From NCBI RefSeq assembly GCF_019308285.1, contig NZ_WWEM01000033.1, forward strand, positions 1 to 64,000: a stretch of 64,000 nucleotides of DNA, in the 5' to 3' direction. Of this stretch, positions 54,279 to 63,556 are shown piece after piece. The DNA comes from Flavobacterium quisquiliarum (GTDB lineage: Bacteria; Bacteroidota; Bacteroidia; Flavobacteriales; Flavobacteriaceae). The translations under genes were made by a program, and so were the position numbers. Position 1 is the first letter of the stretch. Every line of letters starts with the position of its first letter. The notes beneath the pieces were generated by a model. That model had not been told where the DNA came from. It ran no database searches and saw only the letters and a program-made list of their open reading frames with translations.

Positions 54279-55721
54279 ATGAAAAAACCTATTTTAAAAC
54301 TGTGCATGGTTACTATTATCTCTGGATTATTGTTTTCATGTTCACAAAATGAAATCAATGAAACTGACGCAAAAGCGGAAAGTCAAAATTTTAAAGTGAT
54401 TGATGTTACGCATCATGACGGAAAACCTTTTAGCACAGGAACTTCAAATTCTTCTCCTACTGGAAAATATGTTGATAATCCCGGAGGCGGTGTCATGATG
54501 CAGGCTTTTTATTGGGATGTTCCTGCGGGAGGAAATTGGTGGAACACCATAAGCAGCAAAGTAACCGCATGGGGCAATGCTGGAATTGGTTCTATCTGGC
54601 TTCCACCTGCTTCAAAAGCACAGAACGGAGCTTTTTCTATGGGATATGACCCGACAGATTACTTTGATTTTGGAGATTACAATCAAAATGGAAGTACCGA
54701 AACTCGTTTTGGTTCTAAGGCTGAGTTGGTCAGTTTAATTACAGCTGCCCATAATGAAAATATTAAAGTTTATGCAGATATTGTAATCAATCACAACAGT
54801 GGTGGACAATCTGAAGCAAATCCGTTTACAGGGACAAATACTTGGACGAATTTTACTGGAATTGCTTCAGGAAAATTCAAACGTACTTATAATGATTTCT
54901 ACAAAAACAGTTATGGCAATAATGACGAAGGTGCATTTGGAGGATTTCCAGATTTGTGCCACGCCGCTCCAAATGTTCAAGACTGGCTTTGGCTGAGAGC
55001 TGACGGTGTTGGTAAATATTATAAAAACACCATGAAATTTGACGGCTGGAGATTCGACTACGTTAAAGGTTTCGGTCCTTGGGTTGTCAATGCTTGGAAT
55101 GCTAATGTTGGAGGTTTTTCTGTTGGTGAATATTGGGATTCTAATGTAAATACATTGGAATGGTGGGCTAATAACGCAAACAGTTCTGTTTTTGATTTCG
55201 CTTGTTATTACAAAATGAATGATGCTTTTGATGGAAATAATCTAGCCTTATTAAATGATGATATGATGTGGAAACGAAATCCATATAAAGCAGTAACTTT
55301 TGTAACCAATCATGATACCGATGAAATCTGGAGCAAAATGTTAGCATACTCTTACATATTAACTCACGAAGGTTATCCAACCATTTTCTACAGAGATTAT
55401 GAAGAATGGCTGGACAAAAACAAATTGAATAACCTAATCTGGATTCACAACAACAAAGCAACAGGAACGACTTCTATTTTATATTCTGACAATGACGAAT
55501 ATGTAGCTAGAAGAAATGGTTATAACGGGAATCCTGGTTTGGTTGTCTACATCAACAATTCAGATGTTTGGCAGGAAAGATGGATTCAGACGAATTGGGC
55601 TAATACTCAAATAAAAGATTTTACAGGAAATTCTTCTTGGTATCCAACTACGCAAGCAGATAAATGGGTAAAAATACAATGTCCCCCAAAAGGATATTCC
55701 ATTTGGTCAATTAATCAGTAA
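54279..55721 (+). CDS. GH13 alpha-amylase, surface or periplasmic lipoprotein
   Basis: A 480-residue starch-degrading enzyme. The lipoprotein signal peptide is MKKPILKLCMVTIISGLLFS with the lipid-anchored Cys21. The four GH13 regions are intact: DIVINHN, GWRFDYVKG (nucleophile Asp260), FSVGEYWD (acid/base Glu284) and FVTNHDTDE (Asp346). The sequence resembles the plant/archaeal-type alpha-amylase subfamilies more than Bacillus amylases. No SusC/SusD pair, GH13 partner or regulator is adjacent, so it is a lone amylase rather than a classical Sus locus. Confidence 0.92.
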   Translation: MKKPILKLCMVTIISGLLFSCSQNEINETDAKAESQNFKVIDVTHHDGKPFSTGTSNSSPTGKYVDNPGGGVMMQAFYWDVPAGGNWWNTISSKVTAWGNAGIGSIWLPPASKAQNGAFSMGYDPTDYFDFGDYNQNGSTETRFGSKAELVSLITAAHNENIKVYADIVINHNSGGQSEANPFTGTNTWTNFTGIASGKFKRTYNDFYKNSYGNNDEGAFGGFPDLCHAAPNVQDWLWLRADGVGKYYKNTMKFDGWRFDYVKGFGPWVVNAWNANVGGFSVGEYWDSNVNTLEWWANNANSSVFDFACYYKMNDAFDGNNLALLNDDMMWKRNPYKAVTFVTNHDTDEIWSKMLAYSYILTHEGYPTIFYRDYEEWLDKNKLNNLIWIHNNKATGTTSILYSDNDEYVARRNGYNGNPGLVVYINNSDVWQERWIQTNWANTQIKDFTGNSSWYPTTQADKWVKIQCPPKGYSIWSINQ

Positions 55722-55739
55722 TTTCAAAAATGACTATTT

Positions 55740-55770
55740 AAGGCTGTTGCAAAACAGCCTTATTTTTTTT
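55740..55770 (+). terminator. Intrinsic terminator after the amylase gene
   Basis: AAGGCTGTT and AACAGCCTT form a perfect 9-bp stem around GCAA, followed by ATTTTTTTT. Confidence 0.85.
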
Positions 55771-55843
55771 CTAAAAAAACCTCGAATAAGAAAGACTTCC
55801 CAAATTTAAGAAGTGAATATTTTTATAAAGCCGTATTTAATAG

Positions 55844-55851
55844 TACTTTTG
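55844..55851 (+). promoter_or_regulatory. -7 element for prfC
   Basis: TACTTTTG matches TAnnTTTG, 19 nt before the start codon and directly after a terminator. No clear TTG at -33. Confidence 0.5.
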
Positions 55852-55870
55852 CAACCTATTTATACGAAAT

Positions 55871-57463
55871 ATGAGCTTTTTAAAAGAAATACAACGCAGA
55901 AGAACATTTGGAATTATCTCGCACCCCGATGCTGGTAAGACTACATTAACGGAAAAATTACTGTTATTTGGAGGAGCTATTCAGGAAGCGGGAGCTGTAA
56001 AAAATAACAAAATTAAAAAAGGAGCAACGAGTGACTTTATGGAAATCGAACGCCAAAGAGGTATCTCGGTTTCGACTTCTGTACTTGCTTTTAATTATAA
56101 AGACAAAAAAATCAATATCCTTGATACTCCTGGACACAAGGATTTTGCAGAAGATACTTTTAGAACTTTAACTGCAGTTGATAGTGTTATTGTTGTAATT
56201 GACGTTGCAAAAGGGGTTGAGGAACAAACGGAAAAATTGGTTGCAGTTTGTAGAATGCGTAACATTCCAATGATTGTTTTCATCAACAAATTAGATCGTG
56301 AAGGTAAAGATGCTTTTGATCTAATGGATGAAGTAGAACAAAAATTAGGTTTGAAAGTTACGCCACTAAGTTTCCCTATCGGAATGGGTTATGATTTTCA
56401 GGGAATTTATAACCTTTGGGAAGAGAACATTAACCTTTTTAGCGGAGACAGCCGAAAAAATATTGAAGAAACAATCGCTTTTTCTGATGTGCAAAACAAT
56501 CCGGAATTGGATAAAATTGTGGGAGAAAAAGCAGCTAACAAACTTCGTGAAGAACTAGAATTGATTGATGAAGTTTATCCAAAATTTGAACGTCAGGATT
56601 ATTTAGATGGAAAAATTCAGCCAGTTTTCTTTGGTTCTGCTTTAAATAACTTTGGAGTTCGTGAATTATTAGATTGTTTTATTACAATCGCCCCATCTCC
56701 AAGAGCAAAAGATTCTGAGACTCGCACAGTTGAGCCTACAGAAGAAAAAATGTCTGGATTTGTTTTTAAAATCCATGCCAATATGGATCCAAAACACCGT
56801 GACCGTTTAGCATTCATCAAAATCGTTTCCGGAACTTTTGAAAGAAATAAACCTTACTACCATGTCCGCCAAAAGAAAAATTTAAAATTCTCAAGTCCAA
56901 ATGCCTTTTTCGCTGAGAAAAAAGAAATCGTTGATATTTCTTACCCTGGTGATATTGTAGGTTTGCACGATACTGGAAACTTTAAAATTGGAGATACTTT
57001 AACTGAAGGCGAAATCATGAGCTTTAAAGGAATTCCAAGTTTCTCTCCGGAGCACTTTAGATACATCAACAATGCTGATCCAATGAAAGCAAAACAATTG
57101 GAAAAAGGAGTAGATCAGTTGATGGATGAAGGTGTTGCGCAGTTGTTTACTTTAGAAATGAATAATCGTAAAGTTATCGGAACGGTTGGAGCACTTCAGT
57201 ATGAGGTTATTCAATATCGTTTAGAGCATGAATACGGAGCAAAATGTACTTACGAAAACTTCCCCGTTCATAAAGCTTGCTGGGTAAAACCTGATGATGC
57301 TAAAAATGAGGAATTCAAAGAGTTCAAACGTATCAAACAAAAATTCTTAGCTCATGATAAATACGGACAATTAGTATTCTTAGCTGATTCTGATTTTACT
57401 ATTCAAATGACACAAAGTAAATATCCAACTGTGAAATTATACTTTACATCTGAATTTGATTAA
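55871..57463 (+). CDS. prfC: Peptide chain release factor 3
   Basis: A 530-residue GTPase that recycles RF1/RF2 from the ribosome after termination. GTPase motifs: G1 HPDAGKTTLTEK, G2 region IERQRGISVSTSV, G3 DTPGHKDFAEDT and G4 NKLDRE. The RF3-specific second and third domains follow (for example VGALQYEVIQYRLEHEYGAK). Full length (E. coli RF3 is 529). It is monocistronic, with terminators on both sides. Confidence 0.96.
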   Translation: MSFLKEIQRRRTFGIISHPDAGKTTLTEKLLLFGGAIQEAGAVKNNKIKKGATSDFMEIERQRGISVSTSVLAFNYKDKKINILDTPGHKDFAEDTFRTLTAVDSVIVVIDVAKGVEEQTEKLVAVCRMRNIPMIVFINKLDREGKDAFDLMDEVEQKLGLKVTPLSFPIGMGYDFQGIYNLWEENINLFSGDSRKNIEETIAFSDVQNNPELDKIVGEKAANKLREELELIDEVYPKFERQDYLDGKIQPVFFGSALNNFGVRELLDCFITIAPSPRAKDSETRTVEPTEEKMSGFVFKIHANMDPKHRDRLAFIKIVSGTFERNKPYYHVRQKKNLKFSSPNAFFAEKKEIVDISYPGDIVGLHDTGNFKIGDTLTEGEIMSFKGIPSFSPEHFRYINNADPMKAKQLEKGVDQLMDEGVAQLFTLEMNNRKVIGTVGALQYEVIQYRLEHEYGAKCTYENFPVHKACWVKPDDAKNEEFKEFKRIKQKFLAHDKYGQLVFLADSDFTIQMTQSKYPTVKLYFTSEFD

Positions 57464-57487
57464 TTCTTTTAGAAGAAAATAATATAT

Positions 57488-57521
57488 AAAGGCTGTCAAT
57501 TTTTATTATGACAGCCTTTTT
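57488..57521 (+). terminator. Intrinsic terminator after prfC
   Basis: AAAGGCTGTCA and TGACAGCCTTT form an 11-bp perfect stem with a 10-nt loop, then T-run. Confidence 0.85.
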
Positions 57522-57553
57522 CATTTACATTCCACAAAATGCAGATTTGAATA

Positions 57554-58288
57554 TTATCGCGTATAATTAATTCCTAATCCTCCCGCTATATAAATTCTGT
57601 TAAGCTCTTCTGCATCAATAATTATGTTTTTTACCAAAACATCATTTTTAGCTGACTTTATATCAAAGGCTACTTCTTTTGAAAGATAATAATCGTTGGC
57701 CGTAATTGTAACCATTATCGTTTTACTGCCCTTTAAAACTTTGACTTCTATCGAAAATTCACCAGTTTTAGGATTCACTTTCAAAGGATTTTGCGAGTTA
57801 TTAAAAGCAATCATTAAATTAGAATATGCTTCTTTATCAAAAGGTTTGTTTGTTTTTGATTCTAACAGTTTTCCTTTTATGATTAATGAGACTTCTTGAT
57901 TTCGAGTCTGGCCATAAGCTACTTTACCTACTTTGTAAGTATTCGGTTTTGGGCAGTTTATTTCTGTTTTAACAACTTCTTTTTCTTGTGCTGAAAGATT
58001 TGACACCAGTAAAACTAATGCTGCAACTGCTGCGTATTTTAAAGTATTAATTTTAGAAGTTTCATTGTAAACAAATTCTTCTTCCAATTGAGTCGTTTTT
58101 AATCGTGCACAAATACTTTTATCCTTATTATCTGAAATAAATTTAGCTACTTCGGAGTTTGTTTTTTTACTTAAATCAATTACATTCTTCATACACGAAC
58201 TACAAAACGAACCATTAGTATTTGGAATCATTTTATCAAAATTTTCAGAACAAGGATCTGCTATTTCTAAGGTGAATTTCTTTTTCAT
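57554..58288 (-). CDS. Membrane-anchored protein with Cys-rich N-terminal domain
   Basis: 244 residues, not assigned to a named family. The N-terminal domain has four cysteines (Cys13, Cys29-x2-Cys32, Cys60) in DPCSENFDKM, GSFCSSCMKNVID and KSICARL, a pattern I have seen in several Bacteroidota proteins and that could bind metal. A single membrane helix follows (about 83-99, YAAVAALVLLVSNL). The outer part (about 130-235) looks like a beta-sandwich of the carboxypeptidase regulatory-like type (IKGKLLESKTNKPF). This suggests a cytoplasmic Cys domain with a periplasmic sandwich, reminiscent of a sensor, but function is unknown. Confidence 0.65.
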   Translation of the reverse strand: MKKKFTLEIADPCSENFDKMIPNTNGSFCSSCMKNVIDLSKKTNSEVAKFISDNKDKSICARLKTTQLEEEFVYNETSKINTLKYAAVAALVLLVSNLSAQEKEVVKTEINCPKPNTYKVGKVAYGQTRNQEVSLIIKGKLLESKTNKPFDKEAYSNLMIAFNNSQNPLKVNPKTGEFSIEVKVLKGSKTIMVTITANDYYLSKEVAFDIKSAKNDVLVKNIIIDAEELNRIYIAGGLGINYTR

Positions 58289-58420
58289 ACTCTACTTTAT
58301 TTATAAGTTAAAAACTTTATGGCGCTTTCTTACTTAGATAGAGTATCAATTTTATAAAAAGGTTGGGAAGCCAAGAATCTTTTTTTCAATATTCTTATAA
58401 AAACTTAATTTTTAGACATA

Positions 58421-58452
58421 AAAAAAGCGCTAATATTTAAATTAGCGCTTTC
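58421..58452 (-). terminator. Orphan intrinsic terminator
   Basis: AAAGCGCTAAT and ATTAGCGCTTT form a perfect 11-bp stem around a 6-nt loop, with a T-run on the minus strand. It lies downstream of another terminator and of no annotated gene. Confidence 0.75.
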
Positions 58453-58514
58453 CTTTAATTTGAATTAAATCTAACCTTACTAAGTCATTATATTTCAAAA
58501 ATTAATTCTTCATA
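58421..58514 (-). ncRNA. Candidate small RNA
   Basis: A minus-strand transcript of about 95 nt is predicted from the -7 element TATATTTG (at 58521-58528 on plus as CAAATATA) to the terminator at 58421-58452. No ORF of note lies within it. The prediction rests on the orphan terminator plus the promoter element; expression is not shown. Confidence 0.4.
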
Positions 58515-58520
58515 GGATCG

Positions 58521-58528
58521 CAAATATA
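58521..58528 (-). promoter_or_regulatory. -7 element of the candidate small RNA
   Basis: On the minus strand it reads TATATTTG. A TTG lies only 12 nt upstream, closer than usual, so the match is partial. Confidence 0.35.
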
Positions 58529-58612
58529 CTCTAACACAGACAAGTAAAGAAATTTCATCGATAAAAGTAAATTAAATCGGACAAAGTGCATTTTATTATA
58601 TTTTACTATATA

Positions 58613-58640
58613 AAAAAAGCCCCATTTTGAATGGGGCTTT
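58613..58640 (-). terminator. Terminator of the rpoBC-DUF3467 operon
   Basis: AAAGCCCCATT and AATGGGGCTTT form a perfect 11-bp stem with a TTG/CAA loop and a T-run on the minus strand, 6 nt past the DUF3467 stop. Confidence 0.85.
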
Positions 58641-58645
58641 GAAAT

Positions 58646-58957
58646 TTATGCTTGTCCCGCAGGACCAAAATTAAGCGGAATTGGTGCTTGCTCTGTTTCT
58701 TTGATTTCGCCATGAGCTGCTTCAAATCGATGGATATTTTCACCTATTGCTCTTAACAATCTTTTAGCATGTTGTGGTGTCAAAACAATTCTTGACTTTA
58801 CCTTGGCCTTAGGAATCCCTGGCATAATACTCACAAAATCTAAAACAAACTCTGATGATGAGTGATTGATAATTGCCAAATTAGAATAAATTCCTTCTGC
58901 AATTGTTTCGTCTAACTCAATATTAATTTGCTCTTGTTGTTGTTTCGGATTACTCAT
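58646..58957 (-). CDS. DUF3467 domain-containing protein
   Basis: 103 residues, one complete DUF3467 domain: INIELDETIAEGIYSNLAII, then FVLDFVSIMPGIPKAKVKSR and VLTPQHAKRLLRAIGENIHRFE. The family is small, soluble and of unknown biochemical role. It begins 11 nt after the rpoC stop and is followed at once by the operon terminator, so it is co-transcribed with rpoB and rpoC. That location suggests a role near transcription or at least constitutive high expression; nothing in the sequence proves an RNA-polymerase contact. Confidence 0.88.
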   Translation of the reverse strand: MSNPKQQQEQINIELDETIAEGIYSNLAIINHSSSEFVLDFVSIMPGIPKAKVKSRIVLTPQHAKRLLRAIGENIHRFEAAHGEIKETEQAPIPLNFGPAGQA

Positions 58958-58968
58958 AGTTTCCTAAA

Positions 58969-61900
58969 TTAATAAATGTATTCTTCTTTATTAGCCATCA
59001 TTTCGTTGTAATCGTCTTTAGATCCTACAATAGTATGATCATATTCTCTCATACCAGTTCCTGCAGGAATTCTGTGTCCAACAATTACATTTTCTTTTAA
59101 TCCTTCTAAATCATCTACTTTACCAGCTACTGCAGCTTCGTTAAGTACTTTCGTTGTCTCCTGGAATGAAGCCGCAGAAATGAATGATTTAGTTTGTAAC
59201 GAAGCTCTTGTAATACCTTGAAGAACTGGCGTCGCAGTTGCAGTGATTACATCTCTTGCTACAACAAGATTTTTATCTGTACGTTTCAATAATGAATTTT
59301 CATCACGTAATTCACGAGGTGTAATAATCTGACCTGGTTTCAATACAGAAGAATCTCCAGCATCTTCAACCACTTTCATTCCGTATAATTTATCGTTTTG
59401 AAGGATAAAGTCTTTAGTGTGGATCAATTGATCTTCTAAGAATAGAGTATCTCCTGGATCTTCCACTTTAACTTTACGCATCATTTGACGAATTACAACC
59501 TCAAAGTGTTTGTCATTGATTTTTACCCCTTGTAGACGGTAAACCTCTTGAATTTCATTAACCAAATACTGTTGAACAGCTGCCGGTCCTTGAATTCTTA
59601 AGATATCATCTGGTGTAATTGCACCATCAGACAATGGAACTCCCGCTCTTACGAAGTCATTCTCTTGTACCAAGATTTGGCTAGAAAGTTTAACTAAATA
59701 CTTTTTAATCTCACCAAATTTAGATTCGATAACAATCTCACGGTTACCTCTTTTGATTTTACCGAAAGATACAACTCCATCAATTTCAGATACAACTGCT
59801 GGGTTTGAAGGGTTACGAGCCTCAAGCAACTCAGTAATTCTAGGAAGTCCTCCCGTGATATCGCCTGCTTTAGAAGAACGACGTGGGATTTTTACTAATA
59901 CTTTACCTGCTTTAATTTTCTCACCGTTTTCAACCATTAAGTGTGCACCTACTGGCAAGTTGTAAGAACGAATCAATTCTCCTTCTTTACCGTAAACCAA
60001 TAAAGTTGGGATTAATTTTTTGTTTCTAGCTTCAGAAATTACTTTTTCTTGGAAACCAGTCTGCTCATCGATCTCCACCATGAACGATTGTCCTTGTTCT
60101 AAATCTTCGTAAGCAATCTTACCTGTAAACTCAGAAACAATTACACCGTTATATGGATCCCATTTACAGATTACAGTTCCTTTAGCTACAGTTTCACCAT
60201 CTCCAACGAAGATACTAGAACCGTAAGGAATGTTATGTGTATTTAAAACAATTCCAGTTTTTTCATCAACTAATTTCAACTCAGTTGAACGTGAAACTAC
60301 GATATCAACAGAGTTACCTTCTCCATCTTCTCCTTTAACTGTTTTTAAATCTTCAATTTCAAGTCTACCTGCGAATCTTGTAACAATACTAGACTCTTCA
60401 GAGATACCTCCAGCAACCCCCCCAACGTGGAACGTACGAAGTGTCAACTGTGTACCTGGCTCTCCAATAGACTGAGCTGCAATAACTCCGACAGCTTCAC
60501 CTCTTTGTGTCATTTTTCCAGTAGCTAAGTTTCTACCGTAACATTTCGCACAAATACCTTTTAAAGCTTCACAAGTTAATGGAGATCTAACTTCTACTTT
60601 TTCAATTGGAGAAGCTTCGATAGTTCTCATAATTGATTCCGTAATTTGTTCTCCAGATTTAACCATTACTTCGTTAGTAAGAGGATTAATAACGTCTTGT
60701 AATGCAACACGTCCTAAAATTCTCTCTCCTAAAGATTCAACGATTTCCTCATTTTTCTTCAATGCAGCAACTTCAACACCTCTTAAAGTTCCACAATCTT
60801 CGATGTTAACAATAACATCTTGAGAAACGTCATGAAGCCTTCTTGTTAAGTAACCAGCATCGGCCGTTTTAAGAGCCGTATCCGCAAGACCTTTACGAGC
60901 ACCGTGAGTAGAAATGAAGTACTCAAGGATCGAAAGACCTTCCTTAAAGTTAGAAAGAATCGGGTTTTCAATAATCTCACCACCACCAGCAGTAGATTTT
61001 TTAGGCTTAGCCATCAAACCACGCATACCAGTTAACTGACGAATCTGTTCCTTAGAACCCCTCGCCCCAGAGTCAAGCATCATATATACAGAGTTGAAAC
61101 CTTGTTGGTCTTCTCTAATATTTTTCATTGCTAACTCTGTCAACTGAGCATTTGCTGAAGTCCATACGTCAATAACTTGGTTGTAACGCTCGTTATTTGT
61201 GATAAGACCCATGTTATAGTTAGTTGAGATACCTTCAACTTGCTCTCTAGCATCTGCAATTAACTTAGTTTTTTGTTCTGGAATTCTAATATCACCTAAA
61301 GAGAATGATAAACCTCCTCTAAATGCGAATTTATAACCCATATCTTTCATATTATCCAAGAAAGCTGCCGTTGTAGGTACATCAGTCACACTTAAAATGT
61401 GTCCGATAATATCTCTAAGGTTTTTCTTAGTCAATACGTCATTGATATATCCAGCTGCTTCAGGTACTACTTCGTTAAATAATACACGTCCTGCAGTTGT
61501 TTGAATAATTTTGTATACTAATTCTCCAGCGTCATTAAAATCTTTTGCTCTAATTTTCACACGAGCATTCAATTCTAATCTTCCTTCGTTTAATGCAATG
61601 TTTACTTCTTCAGCAGAATAGAAAGTCAAATCTTGACCTAAAATAATGTGATCTTCTGTAGAAATACGCTCTTTTGTCATATAGTACAGCCCCAAGACCA
61701 TGTCCTGAGAAGGTACAGTAATTGGAGCACCATTTGCAGGGTTCAAGATATTATGAGAAGCCAACATTAATAATTGTGCCTCTAAAATAGCCTCTGGTCC
61801 TAATGGTAAGTGAACCGCCATCTGGTCACCATCGAAATCGGCGTTAAAAGCCGTACATACTAATGGGTGTAACTGGATCGCTTTTCCTTCAATTAATTTT

Positions 61901-63276
61901 GGCTGGAAAGCTTGGATACCAAGTCTGTGCAAAGTAGGAGCACGGTTCAGTAATACTGGGTGTCCTTTAATTACATTTTCTAAAATATCCCAAACCACTG
62001 GCTCTTTTTTGTCAATAATTTTCTTAGCAGATTTTACTGTTTTAACAATACCTCTTTCAATCAATTTACGGATAACGAAAGGTTTGTATAATTCAGAAGC
62101 CATATCTTTTGGCAATCCGCACTCATATAATTTTAACTCTGGACCAACGACAATTACCGAACGAGCAGAATAATCCACACGTTTTCCAAGTAAGTTTTGA
62201 CGGAAACGTCCTTGCTTACCTTTTAATGAGTCAGATAATGATTTTAATGGTCTGTTAGATTCTGTTTTAACAGCAGAAGCTTTACGAGTGTTATCAAATA
62301 ATGAATCTACAGATTCTTGTAACATACGTTTTTCGTTTCTTAAGATAACTTCTGGAGCTTTAATCTCCATTAATCTTTTCAAACGGTTGTTACGGATGAT
62401 TACACGACGGTATAAGTCGTTCAAATCTGAAGTTGCAAAACGACCTCCATCAAGCGGCACAAGCGGACGTAATTCCGGTGGAATAACTGGAACCACTTTC
62501 ATGATCATCCATTCTGGACGGTTTTCGCGGTTTTCGTTAGATTCACGGAAAGACTCAACAACTTGTAATCTTTTTAAAGCTTCAGTTTTACGTTGTTTAG
62601 ATGTTTCGTTGTTAGCGCTGTGTCTTAATTCATAAGATAAAGCATCTAGGTCAATACGAGCTAATAAATCCATAATACACTCTGCTCCCATTTTGGCAAC
62701 AAATTTATTTGGATCTAAATCATCTAAATATTGGTTTTCTTGTGGAAGAGTATCTAAAATATTTAAGTACTCTTCTTCAGTTAAGAAATCAAGTCTTTGT
62801 AAAGATTCTCCATCAGCATTTTTAGCAATACCAGCTTGGATTACTACGTATCTTTCGTAGTAAATGATCATATCTAATTTCTTAGATGGAAGACCAAGGA
62901 TATAACCAATTTTGTTTGGAAGAGAACGGAAGTACCAGATGTGAGCAATTGGCACAACAAGGTTGATGTGTCCAACTCTGTCACGACGTACTTTTTTCTC
63001 AGTAACTTCAACACCACAACGGTCACAGATAATACCTTTGTAACGAATTCTTTTATACTTACCACAAGCACATTCGAAATCTTTTACTGGTCCGAAGATT
63101 CTTTCGCAGAAAAGTCCGTCACGCTCTGGTTTGTGAGTTCTATAGTTAATTGTTTCTGGCTTTAAAACCTCTCCTCTTGATTCTTTCAAGATAGATTCTG
63201 GTGAAGCCAATCCAATAGAAATTTTGTTAAATCTTTTTACTGGATTCTTATCTTTATTGTTTCTGTTATTCATCAT
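58969..63276 (-). CDS. rpoC: DNA-directed RNA polymerase subunit beta'
   Basis: A 1435-residue catalytic subunit. The active-site motif NADFDGDQMAVH binds the catalytic Mg2+; the N-terminal zinc site is CACGKYKRIRYKGIICDRCG; the second zinc site is around CGTLRGVE and SPLTCEALKGICAKCYG. The bridge-helix and trigger-loop regions (GSRGSKEQIRQLTGMRG-like and GEPGTQLTLRTFHVGG) are normal. One exact reading is ARGSKEQIRQLTGMRGLMAK. It is full length for Bacteroidota, and lies 280 nt after rpoB. Confidence 0.98.
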   Translation of the reverse strand: MMNNRNNKDKNPVKRFNKISIGLASPESILKESRGEVLKPETINYRTHKPERDGLFCERIFGPVKDFECACGKYKRIRYKGIICDRCGVEVTEKKVRRDRVGHINLVVPIAHIWYFRSLPNKIGYILGLPSKKLDMIIYYERYVVIQAGIAKNADGESLQRLDFLTEEEYLNILDTLPQENQYLDDLDPNKFVAKMGAECIMDLLARIDLDALSYELRHSANNETSKQRKTEALKRLQVVESFRESNENRENRPEWMIMKVVPVIPPELRPLVPLDGGRFATSDLNDLYRRVIIRNNRLKRLMEIKAPEVILRNEKRMLQESVDSLFDNTRKASAVKTESNRPLKSLSDSLKGKQGRFRQNLLGKRVDYSARSVIVVGPELKLYECGLPKDMASELYKPFVIRKLIERGIVKTVKSAKKIIDKKEPVVWDILENVIKGHPVLLNRAPTLHRLGIQAFQPKLIEGKAIQLHPLVCTAFNADFDGDQMAVHLPLGPEAILEAQLLMLASHNILNPANGAPITVPSQDMVLGLYYMTKERISTEDHIILGQDLTFYSAEEVNIALNEGRLELNARVKIRAKDFNDAGELVYKIIQTTAGRVLFNEVVPEAAGYINDVLTKKNLRDIIGHILSVTDVPTTAAFLDNMKDMGYKFAFRGGLSFSLGDIRIPEQKTKLIADAREQVEGISTNYNMGLITNNERYNQVIDVWTSANAQLTELAMKNIREDQQGFNSVYMMLDSGARGSKEQIRQLTGMRGLMAKPKKSTAGGGEIIENPILSNFKEGLSILEYFISTHGARKGLADTALKTADAGYLTRRLHDVSQDVIVNIEDCGTLRGVEVAALKKNEEIVESLGERILGRVALQDVINPLTNEVMVKSGEQITESIMRTIEASPIEKVEVRSPLTCEALKGICAKCYGRNLATGKMTQRGEAVGVIAAQSIGEPGTQLTLRTFHVGGVAGGISEESSIVTRFAGRLEIEDLKTVKGEDGEGNSVDIVVSRSTELKLVDEKTGIVLNTHNIPYGSSIFVGDGETVAKGTVICKWDPYNGVIVSEFTGKIAYEDLEQGQSFMVEIDEQTGFQEKVISEARNKKLIPTLLVYGKEGELIRSYNLPVGAHLMVENGEKIKAGKVLVKIPRRSSKAGDITGGLPRITELLEARNPSNPAVVSEIDGVVSFGKIKRGNREIVIESKFGEIKKYLVKLSSQILVQENDFVRAGVPLSDGAITPDDILRIQGPAAVQQYLVNEIQEVYRLQGVKINDKHFEVVIRQMMRKVKVEDPGDTLFLEDQLIHTKDFILQNDKLYGMKVVEDAGDSSVLKPGQIITPRELRDENSLLKRTDKNLVVARDVITATATPVLQGITRASLQTKSFISAASFQETTKVLNEAAVAGKVDDLEGLKENVIVGHRIPAGTGMREYDHTIVGSKDDYNEMMANKEEYIY

Positions 63277-63501
63277 AGTTTTTACTATTGATTTATTTGC
63301 AATTAAAAAATTGAATTTAGATTTATAATCTACTCTTAAAAATTTAAGAGTTAATCATTCAGCTACTACCTCGGGTTACTTCTCTAAACCTCAAATTCTT
63401 ATTTGAAGTGCTAGTTATAAAATGCCTCGCATTGTTATAAAAAATCGGAACGGGTTACGGGTATAAATCTTTAAAAACTTGTAACATTTAGTAAACAATC
63501 G

Positions 63502-63540
63502 CAGTCCCAGTTTTCAGTGCTAAACTGAATACTGAGACTG
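63502..63540. repeat. Inverted repeat in the rpoB-rpoC spacer
   Basis: CAGTCCCAGTTTTCAG (63502-63517) and CTGAATACTGAGACTG (63525-63540) pair at 14 of 16 positions. It lies in the unusually long 280-nt spacer between rpoB and rpoC, which otherwise holds AT-rich text with no gene. Confidence 0.6.
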
Positions 63541-63556
63541 TAACTGAAAACTTTAT

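Larger units (their letters stand above)
58289..58645. other. Spacer with two terminators and a candidate small RNA
   Basis: This 357-nt gap on the minus strand holds, in reading order, the rpoBC-DUF3467 terminator (58613-58640), a -7 element (58521-58528), and a second intrinsic terminator (58421-58452). The first terminator leaves no gene for the second to end. Confidence 0.6.
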
